The notes under the pieces are model-generated. The model searched no databases. It was not told where the DNA came from and saw only the letters and a program-made list of their open reading frames with translations. The translations under genes and the position numbers were made by a program. Below are positions 11,976-23,400 of a stretch of DNA of 64,000 nucleotides, one piece after another. The stretch comes from Zanthoxylum bungeanum (lineage: Eukaryota; Streptophyta; Magnoliopsida; Sapindales; Rutaceae). Location of the stretch: contig SKCR01033649.1 of NCBI GenBank assembly GCA_019454045.1, positions 1 to 64,000 of the forward strand, read 5' to 3'. Position 1 is the stretch's first letter, and every line of letters begins with the position of its first letter.

Positions 11976-12706
11976 TTTTTATGAAAATAATCACATTTTA
12001 GGTAAGGAAGTAATATTTTTACCTGGATAATCACATTTTTTAAAGGATAGTTATATTTTTACAATCAAATTTTTGTAAAGATGATTATATTTTTGTATGG
12101 ACAATCACACTTTTATGAGTATATTATCATTTTTCATGTTTATATTATGTATGATATAACAAATTTAAGGTTGTTTTTAATCTTGTTGAATTCTTAATTT
12201 GAAGAGAGATTTATTAATGAAAGTTATATGTATGAATGTTGACTATAGGTAGCATTTTACAAATTATAATTTGGAGCTTGGATGAATGAGATATGAATAT
12301 TTGAAAATGATTTATCGGTAACTTATAAATATTAGAGTGATTTTTTATCCATATTTTTTTTATCGAAACATATTGATCATGATATTTATTTAAAAGTTTA
12401 TGATTTGTAAATTAATAATATGTAATTTTTTTTTTTAAATATTTTATATTTTAAGAGATATTTAATTTTTAAATTTAAAGTTAGATAAAAAGCTCTCATT
12501 TTTGGCTTATACCCCGCACATTTTTCAATATCTTTTATTTATTTAGTTTTTAATGACAACTTATTATTATCTATTTTATTATATATATATATATATATTT
12601 ATATTATTTCACATATAAATAAACTAAATGAAAAAGAATTATTTTGATTGTATTTAATTGAAGGAAACCTTACGTTTTTGGCTTTATTAAGAAAATCTTT
12701 AAAATT
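11976..12706. other. AT-rich intergenic DNA
   Basis: The stretch includes a short repeated motif around 11985-12100 (AATCACATTTTTAG-like, several diverged copies) and a TA microsatellite near 12579-12600. No gene is seen. Confidence 0.5.
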
Positions 12707-12883
12707 TCTTTGGTGGTAAAATAATTAGGATTTGGTTATCAGTTCCTGAGTTTGAGTGTGTATTTCTTATAAGAGTCTTGGACAATCGGATATTTATAAG
12801 AGTCTTGGACAATCGGATATTTTATCCGCTCCGTTTAAATTCGGGTCAAGTGATTTGGTGTCGGAATTTCCAACCTTTAAAAA
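12707..12883 (+). mobile_element. tRNA-derived SINE with internal 27-bp tandem duplication
   Basis: A forward copy with a TTTGGTGGTAAAA start, a degraded box B and the usual tail region. The 27-bp segment 12767-12793 is repeated exactly at 12794-12820. The flanks AAAATCTTTAAAATT (12692-12706) and AAAATCCGTAAAATT (12884-12898) match at 13 of 15 positions and probably are the target duplication. Confidence 0.65.
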
Positions 12884-13165
12884 AAAATCCGTAAAATTAA
12901 AAATTTAAGAAAACAAAAAAAGAAAAAGGTGAAAATTTGGCAAATTTGTCATTAAGCTGACGTGGAACTGTCATACCGATACCAACTCACCAAGTGAAAC
13001 CCGTACGCCTTTTCCTTTTGCTTCGATTGTTCTTCATTTTCTCTTCCCCTTTTTTCTACTTTCTCTCTCTAGATTCTCTCTCTAGATTCTCGCTCTTTCT
13101 GTTTATCGAGATCAATCGTTGCCTCCTTTTCAGGATCGTTTCCTTTGTTTGAGATCAATTGGTTT

Positions 13166-13166
13166 G

Positions 13167-13197
<31 letters not shown>
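13166..13197 (+). repeat. (GTTTT)n microsatellite in the SUO 5' leader
   Basis: Tandem GTTTT units lie just after a CT-rich leader (CTCTCTCTAGATTCTCTCT at about 13062-13085). Both features are common in plant 5' UTRs. Confidence 0.7.
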
Positions 13198-13219
13198 CGA
13201 AAACTAGGGTTAGAATTGA

Positions 13220-13424
13220 ATGATTGTTCGTGATCTAGGGTTCGTGAATAGATGAACAAAGAAGCGTGTAAAAGAAGCGGAATTGAGGATTGATGGTGAT
13301 CGAAATCGGAAAAAATGTCGCAAGGGTATCATGCGTATACATGGATGGCGGGTCGGTGAAGAGGAAGAGAGGAAACGGGAAGCTCATCGACGGCACATGT
13401 GGCCACGTGGCTCTTCAATTTTAG
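13220..13424 (+). promoter_or_regulatory. Four upstream open reading frames before the SUO start
   Basis: ATGs upstream of the main start open short frames at 13220-13255 (11 codons), 13252-13293 (13 codons), 13293-13424 (43 codons) and 13315-13359 (14 codons). The second ends in TGATG, so its stop overlaps the third start. The third and fourth run across the main ATG at 13331 in other frames. If the transcript begins upstream of 13220, they should reduce translation of the main frame. Confidence 0.5.
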
Positions 13425-16400
13425 CTTCGCTTGCTGATATTGATTCGGCCTCTCCTCCTAATTCAGATACTTTCTTTGAAACTAAGGTAAAGTTCAAATT
13501 TTTATTTTTAATTTTTTAATTTTTTGCATGTTTGATTTGTTTGTTTTACTGTTTCAATAAGCGAGGGGGTGAATTGGATTTTTGGGGATTTTTTTTTGGG
13601 TTTGATTCATTTATGTTGGAGCCTTTGAAATTGATTTAATTTTGTTAACGTGCTAAAATTAGGGTATTTCTGAAAACCAAATTTTTTTTTTTTTAGATTT
13701 TTAAAAAAATGTTTTGATGATTTGGGGCCTTTATATCTTAATTATGAAATGATTTTTTTTCCAAAGTTCTTGTTAAATTTAAAATGTTTCAGTTCTGAGA
13801 CAGTTGTTTTACTCGGTTTTGAGTGAAGTAGGATTTCTTGAAGATTACTCTTTTGAGGAAATAATTTATTGATTTTTTTTTTCTCATTTTCTATTGTGAT
13901 TTCGTGGCTGATTCGCAGTCCACAAGGTTTTTATGTTGGATATGATCAATATTATGATACAGTTGCAATCTCTCAATTGCGAATGCTGTAAGGAGGGACA
14001 TTTAGTCGCGTTTTGAAATATTTGAGTGCCTGAACTACACAATAATAATTTTTTTGTTCTGATATCCACTGTTGTTAGTTGTTACTAGCATATAATTTTG
14101 TTAGTAAATGTATTTTGCTTGATGATAGTGACGATGATGATGGATAAATGTTTAAACTTACTTCTCTGCCACCAAGGTTTAAAATGCTTATAGATTGAGT
14201 GTTTGCTCCTTTATTTTTCCTTATTAATTGTGTGGAGTCATTCTTTGTTTGACCAAATCTCTCAATTTCTCCCTAGGACGGCCGCAAAATCAGTGTTGGT
14301 GATTGTGCACTTTTCAAATCGCCCCAGGATTCCCCTCCCTTCATTGGAATAATTCGTTCACTTACTTCTGTTAAAGAGAATAAGTTAACTTTAAGTGTGA
14401 ATTGGCTTTATCGACCTGCTGAAGTAAAAATTGGCAAAGACTTCCCGTTGGAGGCTGCGCCAAACGAAATCTTTTATTCCTTTCATAAGGATGAAATTCC
14501 TGCTGCTTCCTTACTTCATCCGTGTAAAGTTGCATTCCTTCCAAAATGTGTTGAACTTCCATCTGGGATTGGCTCTTTTGTGTGCCGGAAAGTATATGAC
14601 GTTACAAACAAGTGTTTATGGTGGTTAACTGATCAAAATTACATAAATGTGAGTTTTGAATACTCTTGCTACTCACCTTTTATATATTCAGCCAATTGTT
14701 GTTGCCTTTCCCGGTAATCAGTATTTTTATTTTTTGCCTTCAGAAACGACAGGAAGAAGTAGATCAACTGTTATATAAGACTCGTATAGAAATGCATGCA
14801 ACAGTGCCATCAGGTTGCCGTTCCCCAAAGCCAATGAATGGTCCAACATCAACATCTCAGCTAAAACTTGGCTCAGACAGTGCGCAGAATAGTGCCTCGT
14901 TTCCTTCGCAAGTTAAGGGGAAGAAAAGGGGGAGAGGAGATCAGAGTTCTGAGCCTGTTAAACGAGAACGATCCATAAAAATGGAGGATGGGGATTCTGG
15001 TCACAACAGAACAGAAAGTAATTTAAAAACTGAGATTGCCAAAATTACAGAGAAAGGCGGACTTGTAGATTATGATGGGGTTGAGAAATTGGTGCAACTC
15101 ATGCATCTGGAGAGAAGTGATAAGAAAATTGACCTAGTCTGCCAGTCATTGCTTGCTGGTGTGGTGGCAGCGACAGATAAATTTGATTGCCTTAATCAGT
15201 TTGTGCAGCTAAGGGGTTTGCCTGTGTTTGATGAATGGCTACAGGAGGTCCATAAAGGGAAGATTGGTGATAGTAGCAGCCCCAAGGATGGTGATAAGTC
15301 GGTTGAGGAATTTCTTTTAACTTTGCTTCGTGCACTTGATAAGCTGCCAGTAAATCTTCATGCCTTGCAAATGTGTAACATCGGCAAGTCTGTGAATCAT
15401 TTGCGTACACATAAGAATGTGGAAATTCAGAGAAAAGCCAGGAGCTTGGTTGACATGTGGAAGAAACGTGTTGAGGCAGAAATGGATGCGAAATCCGGTG
15501 CAAATCAGGCTGCTAGACCTCGGCTTCCTGAAGTACCTCACAGTGGGAACAGACACTCAGGTGGATCCTCAGAGGTTGCCTTAAAGAGCCTTGTAGCACA
15601 ACCCGCTGCTGCTAAAACTGCTTCAGTATCTATGAAATCAACAACAATACCTGCATCAGGCATTACAAACCCTAAAGATTGGCAGCCTCGGAATGCTGCT
15701 TCTGCTGCTGGTACCACTGATGTTTCTTCAACGCCACCAAAGGATGAGAAAAGCAGCAGTTCTAGTCAATCTTGCTCCAGTGACCATGTTAAAACTAGGG
15801 GATTCTCTGGGAAGGAGGATGCTAGGAGCTCTGCCACTGTTTCAATGACTGTGAATAAGATCTTGACTGGTATTTCACGGTCTCGGAAATCAGTCAATGG
15901 TTTTCCCGGTTCAACGCCATCTGGGGTTCAAAGAGAAACTGGGTCGAGCAAAAATTTTTCCTTGCAAAGAAATTCAGCTTCAGATAGACCATCACAGCCA
16001 AGTGTGACATGTGAAAAGGCACTTGATGTACCTGTGGTGGAGGGGAGCAATCCCAAAATAATAGTCAAGATTCCAAATCGAGGTTGTAGTCCAGCACAAA
16101 ATTCCAGTGGAGAATCTGTTGAAGACCCTTCAGTCACCAACAGCCGAGCATCTTCTCCTGTGCTTTCAGAGAAGCAGAACCAATTTGATAATAACTTCAA
16201 GGAAAATAATGATGCCCTTCAAGCTGATATTTCCTCCCATGTGAATATTGAGTCATGGCGAAGCAACGTTAACAAAGACGCAGCTGCTTGTCCTGACAAG
16301 GGAAGTGGGTCACCTGTTGTTATGCATGATGAGAAGGGCTGCCGGACGAGGAAAGTGGTTGAAATTTCAGATGATATTTCCTTACCACCAGGATATGAAT

Positions 16401-18898
16401 TTAAAGATGTAAAATTGCATGAGTCTTCTTTCAGTTCTTTGAATGCTCTAATTGAAAGTTGTGTCAAGTATTTTGAAGCAAATTTGTCTGCACCAGTTGG
16501 AGATGATATTGGAATGAATCTGCTAGCTAGTGTGGCTGCTGGAGAGATGTCCAAATCTGATGTTGTTTCACCAGTCGGTTCTCCACCAAGGACCCCAGTT
16601 CATGAGCCTCTTTGTGATGATAATGATTCAAGAGTGAAATCTTTTACTGGAGATCCATGTCAAGAGAACATTGAAAACCTGAAAGTAGAAGTAATGGCGG
16701 AGACCCCTGATGGTGCAGGAAGAAATCCTGAAGAGGATAAGGCCAGTGTCAGTGTCGATGCAGATGGCACTCCTGATACTAAACAGAAGATAAGTAGCTC
16801 TTTGTTAACTGAGGATAAGGTCTCTGAATCTACACAAGGAGTTGAGACTGAAGCCGTTGACCTTGAAGAATCATCATCACACCGGTCTTTGGAATTTGAA
16901 GGTGAGAACAAGAAAACTTTGAGTAAAGGTTTGAACAGCAGCATGCAGATAGAGCAAAAGCCACCTCCCATCACGGCAAACTCTGAGTCTTTGAAAGGAA
17001 CAGCTGGAGAATTGCTGCATACTTCTGGTCCTAGTGAAGATATGGGTCCGGTAAATATTGACGAAGTGAAGGCTGAAAAGGATGATGAAGTAGATTCCAA
17101 GAGTCGAATCAATCAAAGGGAAGAACAAAAATCTGAATGGAAAAGTAATGCTCCAATGATTCATGAGGATCTGGTTGTACCACTTGTGGGTTCTGCAATC
17201 AATGAGGGTAAGGGTGACCACATGAAGAATTTGGATGTTAAGGAGGTTAAAGAGCAGTGTTGTGCTGGCACAGCTCCTCCTGAGGCATCCACTGCATTGC
17301 GAGTGCAGGAAACAGGGCAGCATGTGCGGACTGAGGCACCTAAGTTGACTGCCTCTGAAGGAGACAAAGCACAGGAATCTACATTGACCACTATAGATGC
17401 TTCATGCGCTGGTGCCGGGATATCAGATACAGAAGCAAAAGTCGAATTTGATTTGAACAAAGGTTTTGATGGGGATGACGAAAAATATGGGGAGTCAAGT
17501 TGTTTTACAGCCCCAGGATATTCTGGTGCTTCCCAACAGTTGATTAGTCCATTGTCTCTTCCTGTTTCTTCAGTGTCCAGTAGCCTTCCTGCTTCGATAA
17601 CAGTGGCTGCTGCAGCAAAAGGGCCTTTTGCTCCACCGGAGGACCTCCTGAGGAGTAAAGGGGAACTTGGTTGGAAGGGATCTGCTGCAACAAGTGCATT
17701 TCGGCCAGCTGAACCAAGAAAGGTATTGGAGATGCCATTGGGAGCGACTGACATTTCGCTTCCTGATGCTACACCTGGAAAGCACAGGCGTCCTCTATTA
17801 GATATTGACTTGAATGTAACAGATGAGAGAGTCCTGGAAGATTTGGCTTCTCGAAGCTCTGGTCAGGATACTGTTTCTGTATCTGACCTCACCAATAACC
17901 GTGATAGGTCACGCTGTGGAGTGATGGGTTCTACATCTGTCCGGTGCTCGGGCGGGCTTGATCTTGATTTGAATAGAGCTGAGGAGCTTATTGATATCAG
18001 TAATTACTTGACTAGCAATGGTCATAAAACGGATGTCTCACTTCAGACTGGCACATCATTGGGTGGTCTTCTGAATGGTGAGGTAAGTGTTCGCAGGGAC
18101 TTTGATTTGAATGATGGTCCGGTTGTTGATGAGACGAGTGGTGGACCATCAGTCTTTTATCAGCACCCCAGAACTGTGCCATCTCAGGCACCTGTTTCTG
18201 GCCTTCGGTTGAGCAGTGTGGAATCTGGAAACTTTTCATCATGGTTTCCTAGAGGGAACACTTCTTCAACCATCACATTTCCGTCAGTCTTGCCTAATAG
18301 AGGAGAGCAGCCTTTTCCAATTATGACACCAGGCACACCACAAAGAATTTTGGCTCCCCCTACTAGCGGATCTCCATTTGGTCCTGATGTTTTCAGGGGA
18401 CCGGTGTTGTCGTCTTCTCCTGCAGTGCCCTTTCCATCTGCCTCATTTCAATATCCTGTCTTTCCTTTAGGAACCAGCTTTCCCCTTCCATCAGCCACCT
18501 TTTCTTGTGGTTCAACAACATATGTAGATTCATCATATGGTGGGAGATTATGCTTTCCTGCAGTTAATTCACAATTATTGGGTCCTGCAGGTGCAGTCCC
18601 ATCTCATTTCCCTAGGCCTTGTGTAGTTGGCCTCCCTGATGGTAGAAACAGTGCTAGCACTGAAGGCGGTTTGAGTTGGAGCAGACAGTTTCTAGATTTA
18701 AATGCAGGGCCTGGAGTCCCAGATGTAGAAGGTAGAGATGAGACATCACCTCTTGTGCCGAGGCAACTGTCGTTTGCCGGTTCACAGGTCCTAACAGAGG
18801 ATCAAGCAAGAATGTATCAGCAGATGGCAGGTGGCCATTGGAAGAGGAAGGAACCTGAAGGAGGGTGGGATGGTTATAAACGGCCCCCATGGCAATAG
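13331..18898 (+). CDS. SUO: SUO-like protein with BAH and TFIIS-N (LW) domains
   Basis: Coding exons are 13331-13486, 14277-14648 and 14744-18898 (GT..AG, all phase 0), giving 1560 residues; Arabidopsis SUO is of similar size. A conserved RHMW motif near the N terminus is followed by a BAH domain (about 56-176, with FYSFHKDEIPAASLLHPCKV), a basic nuclear-localisation-like segment (about 234-253), a TFIIS N-terminal helical bundle (about 282-424) and a long Ser/Pro-rich region. GW dipeptides occur at 1152-1153 and 1550-1551. DLN motifs start at 1079, 1198, 1251, 1297 and 1494. In Arabidopsis, SUO acts in microRNA-guided translational repression and uses GW motifs to contact AGO1. The same role here is inferred from homology. 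The start is the first ATG in frame with RHMW. No lesions are seen. Confidence 0.93.
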
Positions 18899-19700
18899 GA
18901 ATGCCTAATGTCACAATTTGCTGGCCCATGAAATATTGTGAGTTCTTGATATGCATTATTGACTTCTGCAGTGTTTTTATTATCTTTTGCCCATTGTTAA
19001 TGAATGAAATGCCCCACTACATGTTGATGACGTTTGTCTTGCCACTAGCTTGGACTTCACTTTATCCTACCATAACCCCAAAAAAATGAAGAAATAAATA
19101 GTTAATTCTTTTACCTTTAAAAGTAAATAAATAAATAATTTTTGAGATCAATTGCATTTTCTCTATTCGCATTGTTGAATAAATGAATCACAAAATCTGC
19201 AAAAATTTGCATATTGATTTATTTGGCTCTCGTCTGGATGCTTTGTTTTTTTATTTTCCCTAATCTTCTGTACTTCTTTATCCAGTTCCTCAAGGATGGG
19301 CATTGACTAACCCCTGAGGTCGTCCTCTAACTTGCAATTGTGGAGGTTGGGCGGTAAGTGAGTTATTTGACGTAGTTCATAGTCTCCGACCCCCATCCCT
19401 TATGCTGTATCAACCATATTACTAGTTTCCGAGGTCTTCAGGCTGTTTGTTCCTTGAATTTGTTCTTCTGGGTGGTATAGGTGCTGAGCTGTTTCCCCTC
19501 TGTAGATATTTTTTTTTTTTCAAAACTGTTGGAAGCATATGCACTTTTGTTGCCCAGATTTATAATTGCTGCCTGTAGTGATGTTTGTTTTGTTCTGCTG
19601 CTTTAAGCAGAATCCCTTTTGATTTTGTACTTTGTTGTTAATAAATATATCTTTTTGTTTCATTACATTCTGTTTATCCACAAATTGTGTGTATTTTTTC
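18899..19700 (+). other. SUO 3' UTR with candidate intron and poly(A) signal
   Basis: A GTGAGT donor at 18938 and a pyrimidine-rich acceptor ending TCCAG at 19285 suggest a 3'-UTR intron starting 39 nt after the stop. AATAAA occurs at about 19638. The unspliced reading remains possible. Confidence 0.45.
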
Positions 19701-19974
19701 CTTCCATTTTCCATTTTTGTTGTTACAACTTACAAGCAATTATATGAGGTGTGTTTGATGCTGACTCTGGACTAAATTCTAAATGGTACATGCCCCAGAG
19801 ATGGGGACCTACTTGTAACAAATTGAAAAACACTCTTCTCTATCAGAAAAATATAAGACCACAGGGACTCATGTTATTTCTCCAAAACATTTACAATCAT
19901 ATAAAGCTATTAAAAAATCTAACATTTACAATGACAATGCTCATTTATTTTACATAAATTTAATAATAAAAAAT
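19701..19974. other. Short intergenic stretch, nothing identified
   Basis: AT-rich, no domain-bearing frame or structured repeat seen. Confidence 0.5.
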
Positions 19975-20135
19975 ATATTTTTTGAAAACCTCGTCACCAA
20001 ACCATCAGATCTGAGTTCAAGCGGATCAGGTAAAATCCCCGGTTGTTTTAGACTCTTATAAGAAATAAACTCAATGGACTCAAACTCAGGATCTGACAAC
20101 TAAGTCTTAAATCTTTTGCCACCAAGAGAATCCTA
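19975..20135 (-). mobile_element. tRNA-derived SINE, diverged copy
   Basis: A minus-strand relative of the other SINEs. It has TTTTTTGAAAACC at the left, then CACCAAACCATC, GGATCAGGTAAAATCCCCGG and GACTCTTATAAGAAA in the same order as the copies at 166-288 and 20864-21033, and a degraded box B. No clean target duplication was found. Confidence 0.6.
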
Positions 20136-20534
20136 AAATAGATAACCTTCTTCTTCATTAAAATTTTATATTTCCCCCCAAATTTTTATATCCATTGCAA
20201 CATCTCACAATGACTCACATTTTTTAAGTGCTTTTGAGATAGGTAAGCCAAATTTCATCAGGGAGATAATAAGCGAAACCCCTCTCACGTTTTATGGCGT
20301 TTTGCATAGTTTTAAAATATCATGAAGATTTCGTTTAATATAGAACATGGCTTGTTCTGAATAGGAGATTATGGCATCCATTCTTCTTGATAGATTCAGA
20401 AAGGAAGTGAAAGTTTCTCAATTCCATGGAGAAATGCAACTTGTAAGCAGCTTGAAGCTTCTCCTTTCTTGTAAGTAGCTTGACACTTCTCCTCCCCTTT
20501 CTTGATGTAAATAAAGTTCTAGATTGCATTATAC

Positions 20535-21175
20535 TTGTACATGGTCTTCTAGAAGAGGAGTCTCTTGTGATGATAGCTCTGGTTTGTCATCTTTGTCTAC
20601 AAGACATTAACACTAATTTTAATGGTGGATTTTTTATAACTTAAAAATTATAATATCTTATTATAACTCCTCAAAACTTGAAACATATTTTTTTTTTAAA
20701 TTCATTATAAAACTAAAAGGGTAGGTGTAACTTGTGACACAAGGCAGCAATTTGTTAGAAAAATTGTGCTTGATGGTTTTAATCTAGCTCTGTCTGCAAG
20801 ACACAGTCTCTTATTGTCTTGAGCTTGGAAGAGAAGAAACAATCAAACTCCAAACACTTGACTCTTTTTTTTTTTTTTTTTTTTAAATCGATGGAAATTC
20901 CACTGCGAAATCAAAGCGGAGCAGGTAAAACCCCGGCTCATGCTCTTACAAGAAACTCATTCTCTGGATTCGAATTCAGGACTTTAAGATGAGATCCTGA
21001 ACTCTACACCACCAAACCACGTCCCTTGGGACATCCAAACACTCGACTGACTTATATGTAGTTGGTAACAAATTCTCTAGCAACCTTCCTGATTCTCTCA
21101 CACAATTGAATCATCTGAAGAGGCTTGACATATCCAACGATAACTTCTCTGGAGAGCTTCAAATCATTTTAGTCG
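20535..21175 (+). pseudogene. Fragment of an LRR receptor-like kinase, broken by a SINE
   Basis: Two short stretches read like the N-terminal LRR cap of plant receptor-like kinases: WSSRRGVSCDDS (about 20540-20580) and VGVTCDTRQQFVRKIVLDGF (about 20722-20780). Both continue into similar L-S-x-R-H words, so the cap exon may be partly duplicated. After a SINE insertion, 21049-21170 encodes LRR text: GNKFSSNLPDSLTQLNHLKR followed by LDISNDNFSGEL. The style matches LRR-III-type, often catalytically inactive, receptor kinases. No transmembrane or kinase segment was recognised downstream. It is a dead fragment. Confidence 0.65.
20864..21033 (-). mobile_element. tRNA-derived SINE inserted in the LRR pseudogene
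   Basis: The T run at the left is the SINE tail on the minus strand. It carries the same body as the other copies and a box-B-like region (GGATTCGAATTC on the + strand). Flanking 15-mers TCCAAACACTTGACT (20849-20863) and TCCAAACACTCGACT (21034-21048) differ at one base: the target-site duplication. Confidence 0.85.
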
Positions 21176-22059
21176 ACAAAAGATGAAAAAACAAGATCTA
21201 TTGATTGCTTGTTGAAGGGTGGTCATCAATTAACATCACACAGCAGCAGAATTGTCAAAGGCTACATACATAAGATGGGTTTGGTTATAACTAGCTCTCT
21301 TCTTTTGATTTCTCGACTACAATCATCAATAAATTTAGAAGCTATGAGTGCAGCGGGAGAGCCATTAAGAGATCAGCGAGGACAGTTACTCCCGCTCCAT
21401 CTGAAAATTTATTAAATATTTCCTATAAATTAATGAAAAGTATGGTTTATTAGTAAGAAATTTTTGATTTTGCCGTACTGAATCAATATTTTAGCTACGT
21501 CACCGTATGCATGATAGGAAAAACACTTGTTAGTGAGTCATGTGACCTACCATCATCTGGTTTTGTCCTTCAATATGTTTTTGGTATCATCATGTCATTA
21601 TATATAATTGATCAATGGTCTTATAAGGATGGCCCAACGCACAAGACTTTCCACATTGTGGGTTTTAGGGAGAATTCAATACGTATACAATTTTATCCTT
21701 ACGTTTTGTTTTTTTTTTTTTTTTTACAAAGAGATTATTTCTATGACTCGATTAATGGTCTTATGGCTCTGGCAAATTACTCATAAGAGAGTTATAATGA
21801 GCATGAATGAATACAGAATAGTTAATACCCAGCTTACATGCCAAGACTGATGGATCATCAATGAAGGGTATTTGTTTTGACAATTTTGATGATAAAGAAG
21901 TGTCATAAACTATATTGGAAAAATCAAATGCGTTTAGAGTGGTGTACCTCTTAATTAAGCATCTAAACCACGATGGTCAAGAGTATGACAAAATAGAGTT
22001 GCGTGCATCAAGACCTTCTCAAGATCCTGCGTATAACGGGAGATTTGTACACTGGTTAT
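21176..22059. other. Unassigned DNA downstream of the LRR fragment
   Basis: No recognised domain. It may be decayed receptor-kinase coding or intron DNA. A T run of 18 lies at about 21708-21725. Confidence 0.4.
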
Positions 22060-23016
22060 AGGGGTGGTAATTTGAGTTATAATTCATTTATTCGTTCGAT
22101 TCGATTTGCTTTAAAGCGAATACGGGTTTAAAAAAATGTATTCGTTTAATAAATAGATAAATTCGATTCGTTTATTAAACGAATCGAATACGAATTTATG
22201 TTCATTGATTCGTTTATTCGTTTATGATTCGTTTTATTATTATTTTTTACTAGCTATTGTTATTTTTTAATTAAGACTCGAGAAATTATGACTAATTATT
22301 ATAGAAAAATAATATTGTCGATATTTGGTGAGGTATTTTTAGTAAATATATTAATTACATATTTTATATGTATATATTTATGAAAAATTAATGTAAATAA
22401 ATTATGGTAAATTATGTTTTCGAATAATATCATAACTAAACGAATATTCGTATTCGATTCGTTTAATAAACGAATCGAATACGAATCAATCATATTTTGA
22501 TTCAATTCGTTTAAGATTCGATACAAATTCTATTTGTTGATTCGTTTTTAAGGATGGCAACGGGCCGGGCTCGGGCCGGGCTTATCAAAGCCCGGCCCGA
22601 GCCCGTACTGTCATCGGGCCGGGCCGGGCAGGCCCGGTCAGGCTCGGGCCGGGTCCGGGCCTGATTTTTTAATTATAAATAATATTATTTTAAGCCCGGA
22701 TCCGATTTTTTTATTATAAAAAATTATAAATATAAAAAATTTATAATAAAAATATATATATTTTATGAATTAAAATATTTATTTATTTATTTTAAGCCTG
22801 GATCCGATTTTTTTATTATAAAAAATTATAAATATAAAACTTTTATTATAAAAATCTATATATTTTATAAATTAAAATATTTATTTATTTATTTTAAGCC
22901 CGGGCCGGGCCGGGCCGGGCTCGGGCTTTTTGGGTGAAGCCCGGCCCGGGCCCGTGTTACCCCGGGCCGGGCCAAGCTTCAGACTTTTCTGCCACTCCTA
23001 TTCGTTTTGCCACCCT
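22060..23016. mobile_element. Outer hAT-like MITE rich in ATTCG words
   Basis: The left end AGGGGTGGTAATTTGAG and the right end (reverse complement) AGGGTGGCAAAACGAAT form an imperfect terminal inverted repeat. Inside, CGAATCGAATACGAAT and ATTCGTTTAT words occur in two terminal blocks around an AT-rich core. A second element is inserted near its right end. The outer target duplication was not resolved. Confidence 0.55.
22548..22999. mobile_element. Inner hAT-like MITE rich in GGGCCGGGC words
   Basis: Exact 8-bp duplications ATTCGTTT (22540-22547 and 23000-23007) flank it. The left end reads TTAAGGATGGCAACGGGCC; the right end, reverse complemented, reads AGGAGTGGCAGAAAAG. Terminal blocks consist of GGGCCGGGCTCGGGCC-like words, with an AT-rich core that contains a direct repeat (TTTTTTATTATAAAAAATTA at about 22707 and 22809). 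Confidence 0.75.
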
Positions 23017-23400
23017 AATTGTGATTTTTATCTAAACCCTTGAAGAGAGGCCAGAAAAGTACTTAAAAAAGCCAATCAAGGATTGTTTGGTTAAAAGGGT
23101 GGCCATGTTTTGTATCAATTGTGGAAATACAAAGTGGATTAGGTGGACACATGTAGGTTGTAGCCAAACCAAAAAAAAAAAAAATCCCAAAAAAGAAGGA
23201 AAAAAAAAAAATCTCTGCTGTCTCTTAGGCTTATGTGTAGAGCAAATACACTTGAAATCTCCATCACCAAAACAAAAACATCTTTGGAACTTCCATCAGT
23301 TTTTTCATTTGGTAGCTCAAAGTTCATAACAAAGAATTGGCTTGATTCTGAATAATTTTTTTCTTCTCTTTGTTCTTTTTGAGCAAGACCATTGGCCAAA

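Noticed and set aside
13293..13424. 43-codon upstream frame as the real N terminus of SUO
   Set aside because: It stops before the exon end and lacks the RHMW motif, which is in the frame starting at 13331.
15192..18242. Several minus-strand frames of 100-200 codons
   Set aside because: All are shadows of the long SUO exon, with no domain or promoter support.
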